Source: Pseudomonas moraviensis | GTDB taxonomy: Bacteria > Pseudomonadota > Gammaproteobacteria > Pseudomonadales > Pseudomonadaceae | NCBI RefSeq assembly: GCF_900105805.1 | Contig: NZ_LT629788.1 | Coordinates: 2,542,001-2,606,000, forward strand | Direction: 5' to 3' | DNA length: 64,000 nucleotides | Shown: positions 42,613 to 52,233 of the stretch, in pieces | How positions within the stretch are numbered: position 1 is the stretch's first letter | How the letters are laid out: each line of letters starts with the position of its first letter | Program-made: the position numbers and the translations under genes | The notes under the pieces: generated by a model | Told to the model about the DNA's origin: nothing | Database searches by the model: none | What the model saw: the letters and a program-made list of their open reading frames with translations, nothing else

Positions 42613-44310
42613 TCACTGCCCCGAAGCCACAGTGGCAGGCGCCCGCTCCGGGGTAACGATGCTGCCCAGATCAATATGCTTCCACTCAGGCTTGGCCCCC
42701 AACCGCGCATTGAAGCGGTAGTTGAAAGTGAACTCATCCGCCGTCGGTACGCTCAGCGGTTTGCCATACAGCGCTTCAATCCCCGCCAGGTCGTAACCCA
42801 TCACCTGCAACAGCGTCGGGAAAATGTTGTAGTGGCTGGAGCGGTCCTTGTTGGCCGGCAGATTCGCCGCCCAGTCCGGCGTCCTGAGCCCACTTCCCTG
42901 AATCACCACCAACGGCACCAGCCCCTCCTCTTCCACCGGGTCGCCGCCGCAATGGGTATTCAAACCCGGGTTGCCGCGTTCATGCAGATCCTGGCCATGA
43001 TCGGAGGTGTAGATCAGCAGCGCGTTGCGCAGATTGGCCTGGGCAAAGACCCGGGCGAAGAACTCGCCGACATTCCACAACAGCGTGTTCTTGTAGGCGT
43101 TGCGATACAGCACCCAGTCATCCGGCTGGCCGTTGAAACCGGCACGTTCCCCGGTGTCGGCGACTTCGGTGAACTGCCCGCGTGGCAGCGTTGGCCGGTA
43201 AGCCATGAACGCGTCCGGGTATTTATCGTGCACCGGAAAATGCGCGCCGACCTTGTTGATCACGATCAGCTCGGGACGCTCGTCGTTGAGCAACTCGATC
43301 AGCTTTGCCGCTGCCGCCATGTCGCGATCACGGACGCTGGTCTGGTCGAACTGCACAAAGCTGTCGATGTCGTTTTTCTCGGCGGCGGTCATCAGGTTCT
43401 GCAGGTTGCCGGCGGTGCGCTGGGCGTCGATGTACACCGTGCCGAGCCCGGCCTTTTTCGCGTACTGCCAGATCGACGGCTGCGTGCTGTTGATGCGCCT
43501 GTAATCGGCGCGAGTGCCGCCGTAGCGCAAGGTGACATTGGTATCTGCGCTGCAATTGGCAATGGACGCGGCGTAGCCAAAGTTGAAGACATCGACCCCG
43601 GCCGGCGCCTGGTTGAGGTTGCTGTGCACGCCGAACGGCGCGTTGATGTCGAGGTAATTGCCGGAAATGCTTTCATCGATGATCAGCACGATGTCGTGGC
43701 CGACGGCAGGCGCGGCGCGCGCCAGCGTCACTGGTTCACGCGGGCCGACGGTATCGTGCAGCGCTTCATAGGCAAACAGATTCAAATAGGCCAAAGGCGT
43801 GTACATGATCGGCAGGCCCCGGGCGCCCTCTCCCGCACGCAAAAACAACAGAGCGCTGAGCATCAACACACCGACGATGGGCGCCGCGATCCGCAGCGTG
43901 TTCGGTACGACCAGTGGATGACGCGGCTTGAGCCCGATGCCGAACAACAGCAGCAAGCCGCTGAGCACCGCGCGCAGGATCGCGTCGCGATACTGATAGG
44001 CCGCTTCCTGAATGAAGCCACCGGAATACACCAGCGAGACAAAATCGCTGTACCTCAGGTAATCCGCAGTGACCCGGGTATAGACATCGAAAAAAACCGC
44101 CGCCGCAAACATCGTTAATGCGAATGCATGTCGAACGAGAGCTTGCCTTATATAGGCAGCCAGATATAACGCTAAAGTCAGCGCCAAAAACACCGCGCCA
44201 AAAACAAGTGCATTCAAACTCCACCCGATAGCATTTAACCGCTCCAGGTAATAGTCGGAATACAACAGCAAAAAGACAACTAAAAGGAGTTCTTTGGCAT
44301 ATCTGAACAT
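42613..44310 (-). CDS. Membrane sulfatase/phosphoethanolamine-transferase-like enzyme
   Basis: A 565-residue inner-membrane enzyme. Five to six N-terminal helices occupy residues 1-170. The rest is a periplasmic alkaline-phosphatase-superfamily domain, with IVLIIDESISGNYLDI (first metal site), an SADTNVTLRYGG segment where the Ser/Thr nucleophile is expected, YTSDHGQDLHERGN (metal DHG), and THCGGDP. It resembles EptA-type transferases that add phosphoethanolamine or glycerophosphate to envelope sugars. It lies 390 bases from the exopolysaccharide locus and is divergent from it. Start at 44310 (MFRYAK) has only a weak ribosome site. Confidence 0.82.
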   Translation of the reverse strand: MFRYAKELLLVVFLLLYSDYYLERLNAIGWSLNALVFGAVFLALTLALYLAAYIRQALVRHAFALTMFAAAVFFDVYTRVTADYLRYSDFVSLVYSGGFIQEAAYQYRDAILRAVLSGLLLLFGIGLKPRHPLVVPNTLRIAAPIVGVLMLSALLFLRAGEGARGLPIMYTPLAYLNLFAYEALHDTVGPREPVTLARAAPAVGHDIVLIIDESISGNYLDINAPFGVHSNLNQAPAGVDVFNFGYAASIANCSADTNVTLRYGGTRADYRRINSTQPSIWQYAKKAGLGTVYIDAQRTAGNLQNLMTAAEKNDIDSFVQFDQTSVRDRDMAAAAKLIELLNDERPELIVINKVGAHFPVHDKYPDAFMAYRPTLPRGQFTEVADTGERAGFNGQPDDWVLYRNAYKNTLLWNVGEFFARVFAQANLRNALLIYTSDHGQDLHERGNPGLNTHCGGDPVEEEGLVPLVVIQGSGLRTPDWAANLPANKDRSSHYNIFPTLLQVMGYDLAGIEALYGKPLSVPTADEFTFNYRFNARLGAKPEWKHIDLGSIVTPERAPATVASGQ

Positions 44311-44700
44311 GGCGATACCGGGCGGGCAGAAATGGCTGGATGTCAAAGCTTTGTCGGTCAGACCCTGACACTAGCACCCACCCCTAAAAGCGCAAGAATT
44401 GACTGATAGCCGGATTGACCGTCAAAAAAACGGTGCCTCAAATCTGACACACAAAATCTGGAAACCCCTTTAAAACCAATACTTTCGACCGCTTGTCGGT
44501 TACTTTAAATCTGAACAAATCTGCAAAAAAACAACAAATTCAATCGCAGCAATGACTTGATGGCCAATCGCCAAAAAGCCCTCAAGTGTTATACCCGTGC
44601 AACATGTCATTTTGCTGACACGCTTTTCCAACCCTGCGCTATACCCCTTTAACAATCTCATCCCGTAGTTAACTTTTCTGGTTTTATTTGAGGTGCGCAG
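44311..44700. other. Divergent promoter region of the exopolysaccharide locus
   Basis: This 390-base AT-rich stretch holds no gene. It must carry the promoters of the membrane enzyme (leftward) and the ugd operon (rightward). A short dyad (ACCGTC-N7-ACGGT) lies near 44419-44436. No consensus sigma site could be named with confidence. TTTGAGG before the ATG is the ribosome site. Confidence 0.55.
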
Positions 44701-46053
44701 ATGGACGTGAGCGTATTTGGCACTGGCTATGTCGGACTTATACAAGCCGCCGCACTTGCCGATGTCGGCCATCGGGTTTTATGCATTGATATTGATCCGA
44801 ACAAGATCAAACAACTGCAACAAGCGGTGCCGCCCATCAGTGAGCCAGGCCTGTCCGCAACACTTGAAGAAAACATCAAGGCCGGGCGCCTGTCGTTCAG
44901 CACCCAGGCCAGCGATGCGGTGACTCACGCCGAGCTGATCTTCATCGCCGTCGGCACTCCGGCGGACGAGGATGGCTCCGCCGATCTCAGCCATGTGCTC
45001 AACGTCGCCCGGCAGATTGCCGGACTGATGGAAGCCGATCGCACGCTGATCATCAAATCCACCGTGCCGGTCGGTACTGCCGATCAGGTTCTGGCCGCAG
45101 CCACCAGCGAATTGCTGCAACGGGGCAAAACCGAGCTGCAGGTACGCGTGGTGTCGAACCCGGAATTCCTCAAGGAAGGCAGCGCCCTCGCCGACTGCAT
45201 GCGCCCGGACCGGATCATCATCGGCACCCGCGACGACGCTGCCCGCGAGCAGATGAGCGAGCTGTACGCGCCGTTCTGCCGCAACCACGAAAAACTGATG
45301 TTCATGGACAACCGCAGCGCCGAACTGACCAAGTACGCGGCCAACGCGATGCTCGCCACCCGCATCAGTTTCATGAACGAACTGGCCAACCTCACCGAAC
45401 TGCTCGGCGCCGATATCGAGGCGGTGCGCAAAGGCATCGGCTCCGATCCGCGCATCGGCTACCACTTCATTTATCCGGGCTGCGGCTTCGGTGGCTCGTG
45501 CTTTCCCAAGGACCTGCGGGCGCTGCTGCACACCGCCGAACACAACGGCATGCCGTTGAAACTGCTGCGCAGCGTCACCGACGTCAACGACAGCCAGCGG
45601 CACATCCTCTTCAGCAAATTGCGCGCGCAGTTTCCGCAGGGCCTGGCCGGCAAATCCATTGCGGTCTGGGGCCTGGCGTTCAAACCGAACACCGATGATA
45701 TGCGCGAAGCCCCCAGCCGTTATCTGATGGACGCGTTGTGGGCCGAAGGCGCCAGTGTGCAGGCCTATGATCCGGAAGCCATGTCCGAATGCCGGCGCCT
45801 CTATGGCTATCGCAACGACCTGCACCTGTGCGCCACACGCGACGACACCCTCGAAGACGCCGACGCGCTGGTGATCTGCACCGAGTGGAAAAACTTCCGC
45901 GTGGTCGATTTCGAGCTGCTCGCCGAGAAGCTGCGGTCGAAGGTGATCATCGACGGCCGCAACCTCTACAACCCGGAACAAGTGGCCGCCGCCGGCCTGC
46001 ATTACAGCGGTATCGGTCTGCGCCACATCGCCCCTGAAGGGCCACGGCCATGA
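44701..46053 (+). CDS. UDP-glucose 6-dehydrogenase
   Basis: A 450-residue cytoplasmic enzyme making UDP-glucuronate from UDP-glucose and two NAD. It shows the N-terminal Rossmann FGTGYVGL, FIAVGTP, STVPVGT, SNPEFLKEGSA and the catalytic C267 in GFGGSCFPKD. The C-terminal domain has LAFKPNTDDMREAPS. It is the first gene of the exopolysaccharide operon and supplies the acidic sugar. Its stop overlaps the epimerase start. A GDP-mannose dehydrogenase (AlgD) reading is less likely given the next gene. Confidence 0.93.
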   Translation: MDVSVFGTGYVGLIQAAALADVGHRVLCIDIDPNKIKQLQQAVPPISEPGLSATLEENIKAGRLSFSTQASDAVTHAELIFIAVGTPADEDGSADLSHVLNVARQIAGLMEADRTLIIKSTVPVGTADQVLAAATSELLQRGKTELQVRVVSNPEFLKEGSALADCMRPDRIIIGTRDDAAREQMSELYAPFCRNHEKLMFMDNRSAELTKYAANAMLATRISFMNELANLTELLGADIEAVRKGIGSDPRIGYHFIYPGCGFGGSCFPKDLRALLHTAEHNGMPLKLLRSVTDVNDSQRHILFSKLRAQFPQGLAGKSIAVWGLAFKPNTDDMREAPSRYLMDALWAEGASVQAYDPEAMSECRRLYGYRNDLHLCATRDDTLEDADALVICTEWKNFRVVDFELLAEKLRSKVIIDGRNLYNPEQVAAAGLHYSGIGLRHIAPEGPRP

Positions 46054-47084
46054 AGATTCTGGTGACCGGTGCCGCCGGTTTCATTGGTGCCCATTGCGTC
46101 CTGCGCTTGCTGCGCGACGGGCATGCGGTGGTTGGCCTGGACAATTTCAATCACTACTACGACCCGCAACTCAAGCATGACCGCGTGCAGTGGGTGCGCG
46201 AGCAGGCTGGCGATTTTCAGCTCGCCACTGTGGATCTGGCTCACGCTTCAGCCATCGACGCATTTTTTGCCCGCGAGCAGCCGCAAGTGGTGATTCATCT
46301 GGCCGCGCAAGCCGGGGTTCGGTATTCCCTGGACAATCCCCGGGCGTATCTGGACAGCAACCTCAACGGTTTCCTGAACATTCTCGAGAGCTGCCGGCAT
46401 TACCCGGTCGAGCACCTGATCTACGCCTCGTCGAGTTCGGTGTACGGCGCCAACCAGCACACGCCTTACTCGGTCAAGGATGGCGTCAACCATCCGCTGT
46501 CGCTGTACGCCGCGACCAAGAAAGCCAACGAGCTGATGGCGCACAGCTACAGCCATCTATTCGGCATTCCCTGCACCGGCCTGCGCTTTTTCACCGTCTA
46601 TGGGCCTTGGGGCCGGCCAGACATGTCGCCAATCCAGTTCGCCCGGGCGATCAGCGAAGGCGAGCCGCTGAAGCTGTTCAATTACGGCGAGCATCAGCGC
46701 GATTTCACCTACATCGACGACATCATCGAAAGCATTGCCCGCCTGATCAATCAGCCACCGCATGCCAACCCGCAGTGGGATCGCGAGCAGCCCGACCCCG
46801 CCAGCAGCATGGCGCCGTGGCGCCTGTTCAACATCGGCGGGCAGCAGCCCGTCGCGCTGAAAACCTACCTCGCGCTGATGGAAAAACACCTCGACCAGAA
46901 AGCCATTGTCGAGCTGCTGCCCCTGCAACCGGGCGACGTGCTCAACACCTGCGCCGAGGCCAGCGATCTGGCCCAGGCCACCGGATTCCAGCCTCGGATA
47001 GAACTGGATGAAGGACTGGGCCGCTTCATTGCCTGGTTCCGCGACTACTACCCCACTGCCCGTGCGCCGCTTGCGGCTGAATGA
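46050..47084 (+). CDS. UDP-glucuronate 4-epimerase-like NAD-dependent epimerase
   Basis: A 344-residue short-chain dehydrogenase/epimerase. Blocks are VTGAAGFIGAHC (NAD), VIHLAAQAGVRYSL, the SSSSVYG serine segment and the catalytic YAATK, then FTVYGPWGRPDM. This pattern fits enzymes that turn UDP-glucuronate into UDP-galacturonate. With the dehydrogenase just upstream it would provide a galacturonate donor. The gene overlaps its neighbour by four bases (ATGA). Confidence 0.9.
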   Translation: MKILVTGAAGFIGAHCVLRLLRDGHAVVGLDNFNHYYDPQLKHDRVQWVREQAGDFQLATVDLAHASAIDAFFAREQPQVVIHLAAQAGVRYSLDNPRAYLDSNLNGFLNILESCRHYPVEHLIYASSSSVYGANQHTPYSVKDGVNHPLSLYAATKKANELMAHSYSHLFGIPCTGLRFFTVYGPWGRPDMSPIQFARAISEGEPLKLFNYGEHQRDFTYIDDIIESIARLINQPPHANPQWDREQPDPASSMAPWRLFNIGGQQPVALKTYLALMEKHLDQKAIVELLPLQPGDVLNTCAEASDLAQATGFQPRIELDEGLGRFIAWFRDYYPTARAPLAAE

Positions 47085-47098
47085 ATGCGGAGGACGCC

Positions 47099-47845
47099 AT
47101 GACTGGACATGAAAAAAGTGTGTCGATTGCACAGATGCGCCCTGACAAGCGCGTCGACCCCGAACATCGCATGCGTCTCGACGCAGCGATTCATCGCCAG
47201 GGTCGCGGCTGGCTCAGCGGCCGCGATGGTGGCCGCCCATGGCAGCTGTCGCGGACCAATCGAGTGGTCGCCTGCCTCGGTGCGCTGACCATTTTGCTGC
47301 TGATCTCGCCCTTGCTGTTGGGCCTGGCGCTGGTGATCAAATTCACCAGCCCGGGGCCGGTGCTGTTCGTCCAAAAGCGCACCGGTTATCGCGGGCGCAA
47401 GTTCGGCATGTTCAAGTTTCGCACCATGGTCAGCAACGCCGAAGAACTCAAAGAGTCGCTGCGTCACCTGAACAAGCACGGCGCTGACGCCATCGATTTC
47501 AAGATCGACAAGGACCCGCGGGTCACCGGCATCGGCAGCTTTCTGCGCCGTACCAGCCTCGACGAACTGCCGAACCTGATCAACGTGGTGACCGGCGACA
47601 TGCGCCTGGTCGGCCCTCGTCCGACCTCGTTCAATGCCTACCGCTACAAGGACAATCACCTCGCGCGTCTGGCGATCTACCCCGGCATGACCGGTCTGTG
47701 GCAGATCTCCGGACGCAGCAACATCGACTTCGACCAGCGCGTTGAGTTGGACCTCAGCTACATCGCCGAGCAGAGCCTTCTGCTTGATCTGAAGATTCTG
47801 TTGAAAACCCCCTTCAAAGTATTCAGCGGCCACGGAGCAAGCTAA
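47099..47845 (+). CDS. Undecaprenyl-phosphate sugar phosphotransferase (initiating transferase)
   Basis: A 248-residue membrane enzyme of the bacterial sugar transferase family (WbaP/WcaJ catalytic part). It places the first sugar-1-phosphate on undecaprenyl phosphate. One strong helix ([20 protein letters not shown]) precedes [24 protein letters not shown], the [20 protein letters not shown] catalytic Asp-Glu region and [13 protein letters not shown]. There is no multi-helix N-terminal domain, so it is the short class. GGAGG directly before ATG 47099 decides the start over 47081. Confidence 0.9.
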   Translation: MTGHEKSVSIAQMRPDKRVDPEHRMRLDAAIHRQGRGWLSGRDGGRPWQLSRTNRVVACLGALTILLLISPLLLGLALVIKFTSPGPVLFVQKRTGYRGRKFGMFKFRTMVSNAEELKESLRHLNKHGADAIDFKIDKDPRVTGIGSFLRRTSLDELPNLINVVTGDMRLVGPRPTSFNAYRYKDNHLARLAIYPGMTGLWQISGRSNIDFDQRVELDLSYIAEQSLLLDLKILLKTPFKVFSGHGAS

Positions 47846-48492
47846 TGGACGGTTCAACCAATAAAAGCCTGAGCATCGCCAGCCCCAGCGAATCGAATCT
47901 GACGTCGACCGTGCTGGATCTCGATCTGCGGATCCTGTTCCTGACCGCCGCCAATCCCGGCGCCGGCACCACCACCAGCGCGCTGGCACTGGCCAGTCAA
48001 CTGGCGCAGATGAGCAGCGGCCAGGTGCTGCTGGTGGACGCCAGCCAGTCGGCGGACAACCTCACCCAGCAGATGAACCTCGGCAAGGAGCGCGGCCTGC
48101 GCGACCTGCTGTTCAACCCGGACAACCCGCCGTTGTTGCAGGACTGCGTGGTGCAGGTGTCGAGCCTGCCCTTCCATGTGCTGCCCAACGGCCGGCCGAT
48201 CCGCACGCTGGAGCATCTGACTGCCGAGCGCCTGAGCCCGTTGCTCGACCAGTTGGGCAGCCAGTACCGCTTCGTGGTGATCGATGGCGACGCGGTGTAC
48301 TCCGCCGCCGACACCCTGGTCATCAGCACTCAGGTCGACGGCGTGGTGTTTGTCGTCCGCGCCGAAGACACCCGCTGGGAAGTCGCCCAGGCCGCTGTGC
48401 AACGCCTGACTCAGGCCGGAGCGAACGTGGTCGGCAGCGTGTTCAACCGGCGCAAGTACTACATGCCCAAATGGCTTTACAAAAACCTGTAA
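47845..48492 (+). CDS. CpsD/CapB-like ATPase with degenerate P-loop
   Basis: A 215-residue P-loop protein of the bacterial tyrosine-kinase/MinD family found beside Wzz proteins. The expected nucleotide-binding loop reads NPGAGTTTSALALA (residues 37-50), so the invariant Lys before Thr/Ser is replaced by Thr. The Walker A' region VLLVDAS and the Walker B-like FVVIDGD are kept. The C-terminus has three tyrosines in KYYMPKWLYKNL. It could regulate assembly without normal kinase activity. It overlaps the sugar transferase stop and precedes the export genes. Confidence 0.78.
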   Translation: MDGSTNKSLSIASPSESNLTSTVLDLDLRILFLTAANPGAGTTTSALALASQLAQMSSGQVLLVDASQSADNLTQQMNLGKERGLRDLLFNPDNPPLLQDCVVQVSSLPFHVLPNGRPIRTLEHLTAERLSPLLDQLGSQYRFVVIDGDAVYSAADTLVISTQVDGVVFVVRAEDTRWEVAQAAVQRLTQAGANVVGSVFNRRKYYMPKWLYKNL

Positions 48493-48513
48493 GCGAACGC
48501 AAAGGATGACGCC

Positions 48514-49536
48514 ATGAACGCCAGAATGCTTGTCCTGCTGTTGCTGCCGCTTGCGGGCTGCTCCAGCACTTCCGACACCCAGAACATGCCGGTGAATATT
48601 CTCACCGCCTCCCCGGCCAACGCCCAGGCGACCGATATGCCGAAGATCGAGCAGACCCTGCGCCCGCAGGATGTGCTGGACGTGATCTTCCATATCAGTA
48701 CCAGCGGCTCGGACGCTTACCGCGTGCAATCGGGCGACCAGATCGGTCTGAACTTCACCGCCGCCAGCCAGCTCAACGGCAATCAACTGGTGCTGCCCGA
48801 CGGCACCATCGAGCTGCCGGGCGCCAACACCTCGGTGAAAATCGCCGGATTGACCAGCGAAGAAGCGCGCCAGGAAATCCAGCGCGTCTATCAGCGCAAA
48901 CAACTCTTCCAGCCCAACCGCAACCAGCTCACCGTGCAGATCATCAGCCCTCTGAGCAATGAGCAGAACCTGAAAAGCGCGTTGAACCACCCGGCCACCG
49001 GCATGAGCCGCGAGATCACCGTCGGCACTGACGGCTACGCGAGTTTTCCGGAAATCGGCGCCGTGCCGCTGCAAGGCATGACCGTCAATCAACTGGAAAC
49101 TTTCCTCAACAAAAAGTACGCGCAACTGCCGGGCCGGATGACTGTGGACGTGCTGCTCAAGTCCACCGCCGGCAACGAGATCTACGTGCTGGGTGAAGTC
49201 GCACAACCGGGCTCGTATCCGATCCGCCGGCCGGTGTCGGTGCTCGAGGCGCTGACCCTGGCGCGCGGTACCAACGTCAAGGCCCGGCTGGATTCGGTGG
49301 TGATCATGCGGCGCAACGGCAATCAGGTGAAAGCGGTGCGCTACGACGTCGAAAAAGCCCTGTCCGGCGATGCTCCGCAAATCGCTTACCTGCAACCGGA
49401 CGACATGCTCTACGTGCCAAAAACCAAACTGGCCAGCGCCGGCGAACTCGCCCGCCAACTGGCTGATGTGGTGCTGTTCCAGGGCGTCGGTTTCAGCTTC
49501 GGCTACCGCGTCGACAACAAAGACAGTGACAACTAA
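48514..49536 (+). CDS. Wza-like outer-membrane polysaccharide export lipoprotein
   Basis: A 340-residue predicted lipoprotein (lipobox LLLPLAGC) of the polysaccharide biosynthesis/export family. After a Poly_export domain (LRPQDVLDVIFHISTS, YRVQSGDQIGLNF) it has SLBB-type segments (EIYVLGEVAQPGSYPIRRPV). It would form the outer-membrane channel for the polymer with the following Wzz-like protein. The start has AAAGGATGA upstream. Confidence 0.9.
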   Translation: MNARMLVLLLLPLAGCSSTSDTQNMPVNILTASPANAQATDMPKIEQTLRPQDVLDVIFHISTSGSDAYRVQSGDQIGLNFTAASQLNGNQLVLPDGTIELPGANTSVKIAGLTSEEARQEIQRVYQRKQLFQPNRNQLTVQIISPLSNEQNLKSALNHPATGMSREITVGTDGYASFPEIGAVPLQGMTVNQLETFLNKKYAQLPGRMTVDVLLKSTAGNEIYVLGEVAQPGSYPIRRPVSVLEALTLARGTNVKARLDSVVIMRRNGNQVKAVRYDVEKALSGDAPQIAYLQPDDMLYVPKTKLASAGELARQLADVVLFQGVGFSFGYRVDNKDSDN

Positions 49537-49552
49537 CTCACAGGTGACCGAC

Positions 49553-51145
49553 ATGAACCCAAAGGAAAACTACCTGCATGAGTTCTTCAGGATCTTCTTC
49601 GCCAACAAGCAACTGGTGAAGCGCGTGTTCCTGACCTTTGCAGTCATCGCCCTGCTCCTGCCGCTGCTGCTCAAACAGAGCTTCGACATCACCGCGCAGG
49701 TCATCGTACAGTCGAAAAAACTCTCTCAGGGTGACGCCACCACGTCGCTCACGGTGGACAATGCCACCTTCATTCCACCGTCACTGGCGGACATGGAAAC
49801 CGAGAGCAACATCCTCCGCTCGCCAGCGCTGATCCGTCAGACCATCAGCGAACTGCGCGACAACGGTGAATACAGCCCGCCACCTGGGGTGTTCGCCAAG
49901 TTGCTCGGCGAACCGTTCAAGCGCTACGTCTCGACACCGCTGCGCGAGTACGTGATCAACCCGCTGCGCAACGGGCTCGGCATGGAAACCGATCCGGTGC
50001 GGGACACCACCCTCGACGCCCTGACCCAGCAAGCCGTCGACAGCCTGAAAATCGAAACCCTGCCCGGCTCCAACGTGATCTCCATCACCTACAGCTTCCC
50101 GGATCCGCGCCAAGGCACGACGTTCGTCAGCGCCCTGCTGCAGAACTATCTGGTCAGCCGTCAGGCGTTGCAATCGATCGATTTGCCGCAGTCGTTCTAC
50201 GAGACCAAAAAGCACCAGTATCAGGTGCGTCTCGATGGTCTGGAAGGTAACCGCCAAGCGCTGCTGGAAAATGTCGGCGCGGCGGATCCGAAGGAAGAAA
50301 TCACCTTCCGCCTCAATGCAATCAACACTGAAGAACAGGCGCTGAACCTGTATCAGGATCGCCTGCTGCAAAGCCAGCGCTGGCTCGAATATCTGAAAAC
50401 CGCGCTCGCCGCCGCCAGCAGCAGCAAACTCAACGACTACACCTTTCCCTACACCTTCACCACCACCGTCGACAACGTGGCGTTCGAGGACCGGGAAATC
50501 AAACAGATGGGCGAGCAACTGACCAGTCAGGTCAGCCGCTACATGAACGATCTGGCGGTGTTCCAGCCCGGCAGCGAACCGATGCTGCTGACTCGCGAAC
50601 AGATCGCCCGCACCCGTCAGCAGTTTCTCAAAGTGGTGAGCAACCGCATCCAGGAACGCACCGCCGACCTGGCCGTGGTCAAGCAGGTGATCGAGCAGAA
50701 AACCGCGCGCATCGCCGAGTTCAAGAACCGCATCCGCGACCTGCAACAGACCCAGAGCAAACTGCGTCAGATGGACACCGAGATCGATGCGCTGCACGCA
50801 GCGTTTTCGACCTATGCCCAGCGCTTTGCCGAAAGCAGCACCACGCGCTCGCTCAACGATGACCTGTCCAACGCCCGGGTACTCAGCCCACCGTTCGAAC
50901 CGACCGAGGCGGCGTTCCCGAAACCGCTGCTGATCATTCCGTTCGGGCTGTTCACCGGCCTGCTGCTGGCGATCGCCTTCGTCTACGTGCGTGAGTTCTT
51001 TGATCACCGCTTCAAGCATCCGGCGCAAATCAGCCACGAGCTGGGCCTTCCGGTCCTGTTGGTGCTCAACGAAGAAACGTCGCAGCCGGGCAATCCGCAC
51101 AAGAACTGGACCATGCCGAGCCTGGTTCACTGGGTGCGCAATTGA
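49553..51145 (+). CDS. Wzz/GumC-like polysaccharide co-polymerase
   Basis: A 530-residue inner-membrane chain-length regulator. The first helix lies at residues 24-42 (RVFLTFAVIALLLPLLL). A long periplasmic part follows with coiled-coil character (residues about 230-440, for example RTADLAVVKQVIEQKTARIA). The second helix is near 460 (LLIIPFGLFTGLLLAIAFVY). It lacks a fused kinase domain, consistent with the separate CpsD-like gene. The start at 49553 is the first ATG after the upstream stop. Confidence 0.87.
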   Translation: MNPKENYLHEFFRIFFANKQLVKRVFLTFAVIALLLPLLLKQSFDITAQVIVQSKKLSQGDATTSLTVDNATFIPPSLADMETESNILRSPALIRQTISELRDNGEYSPPPGVFAKLLGEPFKRYVSTPLREYVINPLRNGLGMETDPVRDTTLDALTQQAVDSLKIETLPGSNVISITYSFPDPRQGTTFVSALLQNYLVSRQALQSIDLPQSFYETKKHQYQVRLDGLEGNRQALLENVGAADPKEEITFRLNAINTEEQALNLYQDRLLQSQRWLEYLKTALAAASSSKLNDYTFPYTFTTTVDNVAFEDREIKQMGEQLTSQVSRYMNDLAVFQPGSEPMLLTREQIARTRQQFLKVVSNRIQERTADLAVVKQVIEQKTARIAEFKNRIRDLQQTQSKLRQMDTEIDALHAAFSTYAQRFAESSTTRSLNDDLSNARVLSPPFEPTEAAFPKPLLIIPFGLFTGLLLAIAFVYVREFFDHRFKHPAQISHELGLPVLLVLNEETSQPGNPHKNWTMPSLVHWVRN

Positions 51146-52233
51146 ACGCGGTGTCCACCCCAATCGTCGCCCTGCCGATCATTCATTTGCTCAGCAGCGG
51201 CGGCTTCTACGGGGCCGAGCGGATGTTGCTGGATCATTGCCTGGCAACGCCGGGACAGCACCAGGTGCTGTTCCTCGATGCGCCACCAGAACTGATCGCG
51301 CGCTTTCGTGAAGCCGGGGTGGACGCCCGTGGTTGTGCCGGGCTGGGGGAGCTGTTGCGGCACTTGCGTCAGCGCCGGGGCGACAAGCCGTTGCTCAACA
51401 CCCACAACTTCAAAGGGCTGCTGTTCGGCTGGGTCGGCGCCACGCTGTTGCGCCTGCCGCTGGTGATCACTCAGCACGGCTTCACGCCGCGCAGTCGCAA
51501 GCAGAAGTTCTACACCTGGTTGAGCCTGCAACTGTGCCGCACGGCGTCGGTGAAACGGGTGGTCTGCGTGGCGCAAAGCATCGCCACGCTGCACCTCCAG
51601 GCCTGCGTGCGTGCGGAGAAGTTGCAGGTGATACCCAACGGTTTGCCAGCCGCGCCGGCGATGCAGCCGGTGGCAGACCGGCAACGCTGGCTGGTCGGGT
51701 ACGTCGGTCGTTTGAGCAGTGAAAAAGGCCCGGACCTGTTTCTCGATGCGCTGATCGGCCTGTGTCACCAGCATCCGCAACTGGACGCGGTGATGCTCGG
51801 TGACGGCCCGGAACGCGAGGCCTTGCAGGCGCGCATCGATGCTGCCGGTTTGCAGCCGCGGATTCGCCTGCCGGGCTATCAGACGGCAATGCAAGGCTGG
51901 TGGCAGCAACTCGATGCGCTGGTGATCAGCTCGCGCACCGAGGGCACGCCGATGATTCTGCTCGAAGCGATGCAGGCCGGGGTGCCGGTGGTGGCGTTCG
52001 CGGTCGGCGGTATTCCCGATGTCCTGCAGGACCGCCACAACGGCCTGCTCGCGGCGCCGACGGATACCGCCGCCCTCGCCCGCCAGCTCGACACACTGCT
52101 GGCCGAACCGAAACTGGCAGCGCAGTTGCGCGACAACGCCAGACGTACACAACAGGAACGCTACGACCTCAAGGCTTTGGCCGAACGCTGGTCGCAGCTG
52201 TACATCCACACGGCACGGGAGACACGCGCATGA
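51142..52233 (+). CDS. Family 4 glycosyltransferase
   Basis: A 363-residue GT-B glycosyltransferase. The N-terminal domain starts IIHLLSSGGFYGAERMLLDH; the donor domain shows VGYVGRLSSEKGPDLFLDAL and the E-x7-E-type region SSRTEGTPMILLEAMQAGVP. It adds a sugar from a nucleotide donor to the lipid-linked repeat unit. A TTG start overlaps the Wzz stop, a coupling arrangement that fits the tight packing. Sugar specificity is not readable. Confidence 0.9.
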   Translation: MNAVSTPIVALPIIHLLSSGGFYGAERMLLDHCLATPGQHQVLFLDAPPELIARFREAGVDARGCAGLGELLRHLRQRRGDKPLLNTHNFKGLLFGWVGATLLRLPLVITQHGFTPRSRKQKFYTWLSLQLCRTASVKRVVCVAQSIATLHLQACVRAEKLQVIPNGLPAAPAMQPVADRQRWLVGYVGRLSSEKGPDLFLDALIGLCHQHPQLDAVMLGDGPEREALQARIDAAGLQPRIRLPGYQTAMQGWWQQLDALVISSRTEGTPMILLEAMQAGVPVVAFAVGGIPDVLQDRHNGLLAAPTDTAALARQLDTLLAEPKLAAQLRDNARRTQQERYDLKALAERWSQLYIHTARETRA

